From Deferribacteres bacterium (GTDB taxonomy: Bacteria; Nitrospirota; Thermodesulfovibrionia; UBA6902): DNA of 6,908 nt. Both the position numbers and the translations under genes were made by a program. The notes under the pieces were generated by a model, which ran no database searches, was not told where the DNA came from, and was given only the letters and a program-made list of their open reading frames with translations. The number at the start of each line of letters is the position of its first letter. Positions within the stretch are counted from its first letter, which is position 1. This document shows, piece by piece, positions 5,180 to 6,908 of the stretch. Location of the stretch: positions 1 through 6,908 of the forward strand of contig JAUVPO010000103.1 in the NCBI GenBank assembly GCA_030598625.1, given 5' to 3'.

Positions 5180-5917
5180 TTATGAACGGTCTGCCCTGAC
5201 CTTATGCTTTTGCAATTTTTCACTTAAGAGTGAGAGTATCTCTGTTGCCGTGGTAATCATGTGGTCAGAGCCAAAACCCGCCTTGGACATCTCATGGTAA
5301 AAAGATTTAGCCAGAATCTTTGCGACACTGCCGGTGTTTTGACTCACTGACAGTGATTGCAGGTCCTCCACCGGGGCCACGGCAAATTGGGCATACCTTG
5401 ATTTCAGCAGGCTTTGCAACTGGATCACCTGTATGGACTTGCTTATTAACAGAGCGATGATTTTCAGGATATCCAGGTCCTTTTTGTTAATATTGGGCTT
5501 GTCTTTTGGCGTATTGGCATTAATAACACCGATCACCTTATCATGTATGCTTATCGGCGTTGAGATAAAACCCTTGCTTTTATACCTGCCTCTTTTAAGA
5601 GCAGCGAACCGGGACTTGTCTATGTCTTCAACAAACAGTGATTCACCGGTAGACGCTACATATCCTGATACCCCCTCTTTTATATTGACGGCCTCCTCAT
5701 TTGCAGCTGCAGGCAGGTACCCCGAATGCGCAAAAATGCGGAGTGTAACGTTCTCTTCCGGTTCGTCGTCTTTGAGAAGCATAATGGAACAGTTTTTTAC
5801 ATTAAGTATATCCGCGGCCAGAACGGTAAGCTCATGAAGGTTCTCATCTAAATTAAACCGCTGTTCCAAAAAAGCGGACAATTCAAAAAACTTGTATGTC
5901 AGGTCTTCATCTTTCAT
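5180..5917 (-). CDS. GAF-domain sensor protein with unassigned C-terminal region
   Basis: 245 residues, soluble. Residues about 20-165 form a GAF domain: helix 'ENLHELTVLAADILNVKNCSIMLLKDD' (25-51), then 'NIKEGVSGYVASTGESLFVEDI' (78-99), and 'FISTPISIHDKVIGVINANTP' (117-137), the classic small-molecule-binding fold. Residues about 166-245 are outside GAF and look helical; 'AKILAKSFYHEMSKAGFGSDHMITTATEILSLLSEKLQ' (199-236) could be a compact conserved module. No kinase, GGDEF, HD or sigma-54 output domain is present. The ligand is unknown. The start is fixed because a stop codon lies directly before the ATG, but the ribosome-binding site (AGAG) is weak, so translation may depend on coupling to hpt, whose stop is 37 bases upstream on the same strand. 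Being the second gene after hpt, it is probably co-transcribed with it. Confidence 0.88.
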   Translation of the reverse strand: MKDEDLTYKFFELSAFLEQRFNLDENLHELTVLAADILNVKNCSIMLLKDDEPEENVTLRIFAHSGYLPAAANEEAVNIKEGVSGYVASTGESLFVEDIDKSRFAALKRGRYKSKGFISTPISIHDKVIGVINANTPKDKPNINKKDLDILKIIALLISKSIQVIQLQSLLKSRYAQFAVAPVEDLQSLSVSQNTGSVAKILAKSFYHEMSKAGFGSDHMITTATEILSLLSEKLQKHKVRADRS

Positions 5918-5954
5918 CTATAAGCTCTATTGATATTTTTGGCACACTCACGGT

Positions 5955-6485
5955 TTAATCGGCGTACGTGCTTTCCTTGAATATTGATATATAAGGAAGA
6001 TTTCTGAATTTATTTTCGTAGTCAAGACCGTACCCGACAAAGAATTTATCGGGGATTTCAAAGCCGACATAATCTATGTCTATATCAACTTTCCGGCGGG
6101 GCTTCTTGTCGAGAAAAGAACATATCTTAAGGGAGGCGGGTTTTCTTGAAAGAAGCATCTCCCTTATGGAGTTTAAGGTCAGCCCGGTATCAACAATGTC
6201 CTCTATGAGAAGCACATGCCGGTCTTTTATGTCTTCCCTTAAATCTGCGTGGATCTTGACTTCACCGGTACTCTGTGTCCTGACATAGCTCGAAGCAATG
6301 AGAAAATCTATATCCATCGGCACCTGGATCAGCTTTACAATATCAGAGAAGAACATAAAGGCCCCTTTTAAAATCCCGATTAACAGGATATCTTTCCCCT
6401 CATAGTCCTCGGATATTTTCGCTCCGAGTTCTCCGATCCTGGTTTGAATCTGTTCAGCTGTAAGAAACAGTTTACCGACTATCAT
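5955..6485 (-). CDS. hpt: Hypoxanthine(-guanine) phosphoribosyltransferase
   Basis: 176 residues, typical length (B. subtilis enzyme about 180). It joins hypoxanthine or guanine to PRPP, giving IMP or GMP and pyrophosphate, for purine salvage in the cytoplasm. Numbered from this start, LKG at 39-41 is the pyrophosphate loop, SSY at 65-67 the flexible-loop Ser-Tyr pair, and VLLIEDIVDTGLTL at 91-104 the PRPP-binding signature with its acidic pair E-D. The C-terminal 'GFEIPDKFFVGYGLDY' (141-156) and 'RNLPYI' (161-166) are the conserved base-binding part. I chose the ATG at 6485, with GGGGGG four bases upstream, because it aligns with family N-termini. An ATG at 6515 would add ten residues but leaves a leader of only about 11 bases from the likely promoter. 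Guanine versus hypoxanthine preference cannot be told. A GAF-domain gene follows 37 bases downstream. Confidence 0.96.
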   Translation of the reverse strand: MIVGKLFLTAEQIQTRIGELGAKISEDYEGKDILLIGILKGAFMFFSDIVKLIQVPMDIDFLIASSYVRTQSTGEVKIHADLREDIKDRHVLLIEDIVDTGLTLNSIREMLLSRKPASLKICSFLDKKPRRKVDIDIDYVGFEIPDKFFVGYGLDYENKFRNLPYISIFKESTYAD

Positions 6486-6532
6486 TGCTCCCCCCGGTCG
6501 AGTAGAATAAAACATACACCTTCTGAACTCAT

Positions 6533-6561
6533 ATTATATATATTACTGAATAATATTTCAT
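6533..6561 (-). promoter_or_regulatory. hpt promoter with inverted repeat in the spacer
   Basis: On the minus strand TATAAT (6533-6538) is preceded, after 17 bases, by ATGAAA (6556-6561), four of six bases of the -35 consensus. The spacer is almost filled by the inverted repeat ATATTA-CTGAA-TAATAT (6540-6556). Transcription would start near 6526, about 40 bases before the chosen hpt start. The repeat could be an operator, but the AT-rich context lowers its weight. Confidence 0.45.
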
Positions 6562-6598
6562 CACTTCCGTCCAAAATAATCCTTAATATACTCTTTTT

Positions 6599-6612
6599 AT
6601 GATTTATATCAT
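6599..6612 (+). promoter_or_regulatory. FNR/CRP-family-like site upstream of the cupredoxin gene
   Basis: ATGAT-TTAT-ATCAT contains TGAT-N4-ATCA exactly, the core of the FNR/FixK/Dnr-type consensus TTGAT-N4-ATCAA. A plausible -10 (TATAGA, 6632-6637) would put the transcription start near 6644 and the centre of the site near -39, close to the -41.5 of class II activation. The site could instead act on hpt, which is divergent. Only one site is seen and its outer bases differ from FNR consensus. Confidence 0.45.
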
Positions 6613-6676
6613 GGCGCTTCCCGGTCAATCATATAGACTGTATTTAATCGAATTTCAAACCGGAGGTGCAATTGAT

Positions 6677-6908
6677 ATGAGACAATCTAAAATTTTTGTA
6701 TTGTCAATGCTCATGATGTTATCCCTTCTTGCCTTAAATGTGAAGGCGCAAGAAAATGTTTACAGGGCTTCGATAGACATTGATGGGGTCCAGAGAGTGG
6801 AAATTGTAGGGGGATCGTATTATTTTGATCCTGAACATATTATTGTAAAGGTTAACATGCCGGTGGAACTGATCTTCAGGAAGATGCCGGGGATAACGCC
6901 GCACAATA
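6677..6908 (+). CDS. Exported cupredoxin-like protein, N-terminal part (cut by window edge)
   Basis: 77 codons are visible before the right edge. Residues 1-24 are a signal peptide (basic start MRQSK, hydrophobic core, probable cleavage after VKA), so the product is periplasmic or exported. The mature part reads 'VEIVGGSYYFDPEHIIVKVNMPVELIF' (41-67) and 'PGITPHN' (71-77), the pattern of cupredoxin (plastocyanin-like) domains, where the His of 'PHN' is usually the first copper ligand. The remaining Cys-His-Met ligands lie outside the window, so copper binding cannot be confirmed. The start is firm: GGAGGTG lies eight bases upstream. A FNR-like site 65 bases upstream suggests control by oxygen or nitrogen oxides. 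It is divergent from hpt. It might be an electron carrier or a cytochrome oxidase or nitrous-oxide-related accessory protein; I cannot choose. Confidence 0.82.
   Translation, partial: MRQSKIFVLSMLMMLSLLALNVKAQENVYRASIDIDGVQRVEIVGGSYYFDPEHIIVKVNMPVELIFRKMPGITPHN

Noticed and set aside
5433..5837. A 134-codon plus-strand frame inside the GAF gene.
   Set aside because: It is antisense to a clear GAF domain and shows no family motif.

Overview
The window reads as ordinary chromosome of a free-living Gram-negative-type bacterium. FtsH, a tRNA-Leu with an encoded CCA end and a purine salvage enzyme sit among PAS, PilZ and GAF signalling proteins and an exported cupredoxin. Moderate GC with AT-rich intergenic DNA, this signalling-rich mix, and a possible FNR-type site before the cupredoxin would suit an anaerobic or microaerophilic Deltaproteobacteria- or Nitrospirota-like organism. 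That placement is an inference with low certainty.

Left part (1-2585): a PAS-domain sensor gene runs leftward off the edge and is divergent from a complete ftsH. The 250-base gap between them holds a candidate promoter for each gene and a perfect 14-bp palindrome that carries TATAAT on both strands.

Middle (2586-4062): a gene-poor accessory patch. It holds a small protein of phage-like character (minus strand), the decayed C-terminal part of a serine recombinase (minus strand, one frameshift and two internal stops), a 16-bp copy of the tRNA-Leu anticodon region, and then the intact tRNA-Leu(TAA). I read this as the scar of a mobile element near a tRNA gene. After the tRNA comes about 425 bases without a convincing gene. 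This stretch contains a GC-rich hairpin palindrome of REP/MITE type, two AT-rich palindromes, a good promoter and a possibly structured leader. The stretch 2586-2692 between ftsH and the small gene shows nothing I can name.

Right part (4063-6908): a two-gene plus-strand unit encodes a tail-anchored coiled-coil protein and a single-domain PilZ protein with intact c-di-GMP-binding motifs. Convergent with it is a minus-strand unit, hpt followed by a GAF-domain protein with an unassigned C-terminal part. Divergent from hpt, the window ends inside an exported cupredoxin gene with a FNR/CRP-family-like site (TGAT-N4-ATCA) in its upstream region.

The clearest unexplained items are the recombinase relic with its tRNA-derived repeat, the coiled-coil/PilZ pair, the conserved-looking tail of the GAF protein, and the leader before the coiled-coil gene. 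I see no CRISPR array, rRNA or intact insertion sequence, and no clear new defence system.
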